DNA from: Lepas anatifera
Taxonomy: Eukaryota; Arthropoda; Thecostraca; Lepadidae
Direction of reading: 5' to 3'
Length of the DNA: 64,000 nucleotides
Assembly (NCBI GenBank): GCA_034440635.1
Contig: JAOTON010000319.1
Location: 156,001-220,000 of the forward strand
The notes under the pieces were generated by a model. It was given only the letters and a program-made list of their open reading frames with translations. It did not search any database and was not told the DNA's origin. Within the stretch, counting starts at the first letter, position 1. The number at the start of each line of letters is the position of its first letter. The translations under genes and the position numbers were made by a program. This document shows, in pieces, positions 61,666-64,000 of this stretch.

Positions 61666-62466
61666 TAGAAAAATTGGTAACAGCACCTATCTCTGAACAA
61701 AAATAAAAACGACAAAAGATCAATTATCTTTCGCTGCACCGATAAAAACCTAACTGGTCACAGTTACACGTATTAAATGGTGTGTGTGTGTGTAACATGC
61801 ACAGATCAAATTACACATCTTACATTATATGCAGGCGGTGCGGGAAAGTACGTCTCTGACCACGGACCGATCTATCATCTCAGTCATCCCGTGGAAATTC
61901 GCCCTCCTGATTCAGTATTTTCGAACAGGTGTAATTTGAAAACACGCCAACTGTCTTTTGTCTAAATCGGCTGATATTCGAGCCAAAGGATATGGAATGA
62001 ATTGGACCACATTCCAATCTAGACGACATATCAGCTTAAGCGGCATTCCGTTCTCTCAAGATATCGAGATACCGTGGTTCAATCGGATCCCTTCATCTCC
62101 CTGCAGCACATTTTTTTACATACAAACTGGGGACCATTATTGGTCCCCAGCTCCTCCTGATGTTCCACAGTCTTTCGGATTTTTCCCTGCTGACGACAAA
62201 TGCCCTTCTAGTTCTGAATACCTGAAAACCTGCTTTCCTCTCGGAAATGACGTTTTTGCCCTTTGCTGAAGGTCATTATGGAGTAACAACTTGTTCCTTT
62301 TTTCGCAAAGTGGGAACCAAAAGTATCCGATTAAGAAAGCCGGAGTGCTCCTTGGACTGATGAAATGTGTTCTCTTATGCCCAGGTGGTTCCCTTTTCCT
62401 TATTTGACCCCAAGCAAAAAAGAAGAGAGGAAAATCTGGCTTTGCCCCTTCCCTCCCAAGACGGTG
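61666..62466. other. Non-coding stretch
   Basis: A short (TG)n tract lies at 61780-61793. No supported exon. Confidence 0.4.
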
Positions 62467-62703
62467 GCAGGTACAGAGACAGCAGCAGAGGCAGGTACAG
62501 AGACAGCAGCAGAGGCAGGTACAGAGACAGCAGCAGAGGCAGGTACAGAGACAGCAGCAGAGGCAGGTACAGAGACAGCAGTAGAGGCAGGTACAGAGAC
62601 AGCAGTAGAGGCAGGTACAGAGACAGCAGCAGAGGCAGGTACAGAGACAGCAGCAGAGGCAGGTACAGAGACAGCAGCAGAGGCAGGTACAGAGACAGCT
62701 CAG
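62467..62703. repeat. 24-bp tandem repeat, about ten units
   Basis: Units of GCAGGTACAGAGACAGCAGC plus AGAG, with two units reading AGTAGAG. Because 24 is divisible by three, all reading frames stay open and give 149-221 aa ORFs on both strands. The plus frame peptide is AGTETAAE repeated. No framing evidence favours any of them. Confidence 0.92.
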
Positions 62704-62744
62704 GGAGTGCCGAGTTGGGCAGCATGCCCACCAATTCCGAACCA

Positions 62745-63060
62745 AGTGAACTCCCCAACCAGCCGCGGTCACCAGAGCCGTCACCGGAGGCGGTCGGGGC
62801 ACTGCGGAAGCGTTGAACCCTGGCCGCCTGAGGCCGCATGAGCTGCGCTACGCCCGGAAGAGGGGCCGTGGCGCGCGGCAGCGCACAGCACTCGGCCGTA
62901 TACCGGTAATCGCCCGTCGCACAGCGGCGCCGCGCCGCGACAAAAACGGCGCTGGGGCGACGATCCGGCGCGCGCGTCAGTGCGGGTTACTGCCGGCCGC
63001 AGACGCCGCCGGGATGTCGAGATCTGAGCCAACACATTGCACGCCGACCGTATGCCACGC
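62745..63060. promoter_or_regulatory. CpG-rich segment, possible promoter region
   Basis: Dense CpG dinucleotides (for example GGCGCCGCGCCGCG at about 62926) contrast with the AT-rich DNA that follows. No exon could be linked to it. Confidence 0.3.
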
Positions 63061-63693
63061 TGTAATGTAACTGTACCGGAGAGCTTACCTCCAACATGTG
63101 ATAGTGTGATAGTCGCGATGGGAGTTTGTTTCTGCGGGTTGCAGGAATCGTATCCTGCTTCGAAATTCTACTGTGGCTAATCGATGTACAATACATATCT
63201 TGGCTGTACTTTTCTATATTATATTTTCCCCGAATACTATACTATACTTTTCTATACTATATATTTCCCCGAAGTTGCCACGGCTTTGAACTATTGAGCA
63301 CACATTTATAAAGTCGGATTATAGACCCCCTACCAGCCTATTGCTTACCTTTGCAAACAAGATTTTCGCATCATATCCTAAAGTTCAGTTTGTAGCTTCT
63401 CCCATAAAAAAAATCTGCGTACGAATGCTATACATCATTATCTATCACCCATCCGGTCCTTTGGAAATAAATCTAACTGGTGTATTTGAGTCAGGATAAT
63501 TGGGCTACGAGTCGATCAAGCCCACACAGAGGCAAAATTTGCCGCCCATACCTTGCCCAAGCCTAGCTTACCCCCTCCCCCCTTCCCTTCGGCGCCGGTT
63601 GATTCTGCAGTTGGAGTGGTACGTAGAACCCCAAGTAAGAGAGACCATTGAAGTTAGCGTCCTGAACTGTAGAGTTTTACGAGGACTCCAGCC
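63061..63693. other. Non-coding stretch, nothing recognised
   Basis: AT-rich, with a TATACTTTTCTATACT direct repeat at about 63205-63260. Confidence 0.45.
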
Positions 63694-64000
63694 ATAGGAA
63701 GATCCAGAGTGGTGAGCGTGACAGGTGCCACCCTCTGCATCGACCCATCAGGCGTCCCCACACCGCACCCTGGCACCCTCTGGAGCAGCTCCAGCGAACC
63801 CTGGAGCTGTCCCGGCGCCCCCTGAAACTTTACTTCTCACCCCCCCTTCCCACAATACAATCTGGCACCTCTTCGATAGGTTACACCAGGGAATTGGCAC
63901 CCCCTCCAGGTCTAAACGGCGCCCCCTCAGGTCTAAATGGCGCCCCTGCAGCCCCCAAAAGCGTCTCCTTCAGCCCCAAATGGCGCTCCTAATCCGAAGT
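63694..64000 (-). mobile_element. G-rich MITE family copy, cut by window edge
   Basis: It begins CATAGGAAGATCCAGAG and carries GGCGCCCCCTGAAAC and later repeated TCTAAATGGCGCCCC blocks. It runs off the window, so the second end and target duplication are not visible. It is longer than the other copies because of internal repetition. Confidence 0.65.

Noticed and set aside
62137..62802. 221-aa minus-strand Cys/Leu-rich ORF
   Set aside because: It is the antisense reading of the 24-bp tandem repeat, and equally long frames exist in other phases.

Overview
The window is eukaryotic and repeat-dominated, probably from an arthropod or another invertebrate animal. It holds a broken BEL/Pao retrotransposon, a 5'-truncated LINE, tRNA-derived SINEs, hAT and TTAA-target (piggyBac-type) elements, and many microsatellites. 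I see no bacterial gene organisation and no intact multi-exon host gene. The best host-gene candidates are a first coding exon with a signal anchor on the minus strand (53384-53515), a terminal exon at 35292-35606, and a possible first exon near 34455-34478. All three rest on splice-like signals only. The species cannot be named from this sequence.

Layout. 1-2574: 3' end of a BEL/Pao element (frameshifted integrase, polypurine tract, putative LTR). 2575-12350: mostly unremarkable non-coding DNA with a 331-bp hAT MITE (7504-7834), a G-tract block, a 60-bp tandem duplication and a 16-bp perfect hairpin. 12350-31224: an 18-kb tandem segmental duplication, units A, B and C. The units are built from two anciently paralogous AT-rich modules (alpha, beta), small GC-rich hairpins, a tRNA-like sequence, and a 50-bp minisatellite of about 40-53 copies per unit. 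Unit B alone carries a TTAA-flanked 1243-bp element, and units A and C give the matching empty sites. 31225-33286: an internally deleted hAT transposon that keeps only the transposase C-terminal dimerisation domain. 33317-33806: a 23-bp tandem array. 34200-38600: candidate exons, TGACC-rich repeat DNA and a SINE. 39033-44102: a giant inverted repeat with about 2-kb arms flanked by (TA)n; one arm has gained a 1000-bp TTAA-flanked element. 44156-51650: largely featureless apart from a 164-bp MITE at 47277-47440. 51651-57077: several short hAT-type MITEs with 8-bp target duplications, a 33-bp tandem repeat rich in TTATCT, and the candidate signal-anchor exon. 57078-64000: (GA)n, a LINE 3' fragment, a 24-bp repeat and a truncated MITE at the window edge.

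The most informative structure is the minisatellite. Its 50-bp unit equals the first 50 bp of a short hAT-type element, a relative of 47277-47440, ending at AGCTCGAG. In unit C the last repeat runs into a second MITE (29734-29999) flanked by AGCTCGAG/AGCTCCAG, and the 3' half of the first element follows. This suggests that a nested insertion placed two near-identical terminal repeats 50 bp apart, and that unequal exchange between them built the array. The units, elements and empty sites together give a relative history: host MITE insertion, then nested MITE, then array, then segmental duplication, then the private TTAA element in unit B.
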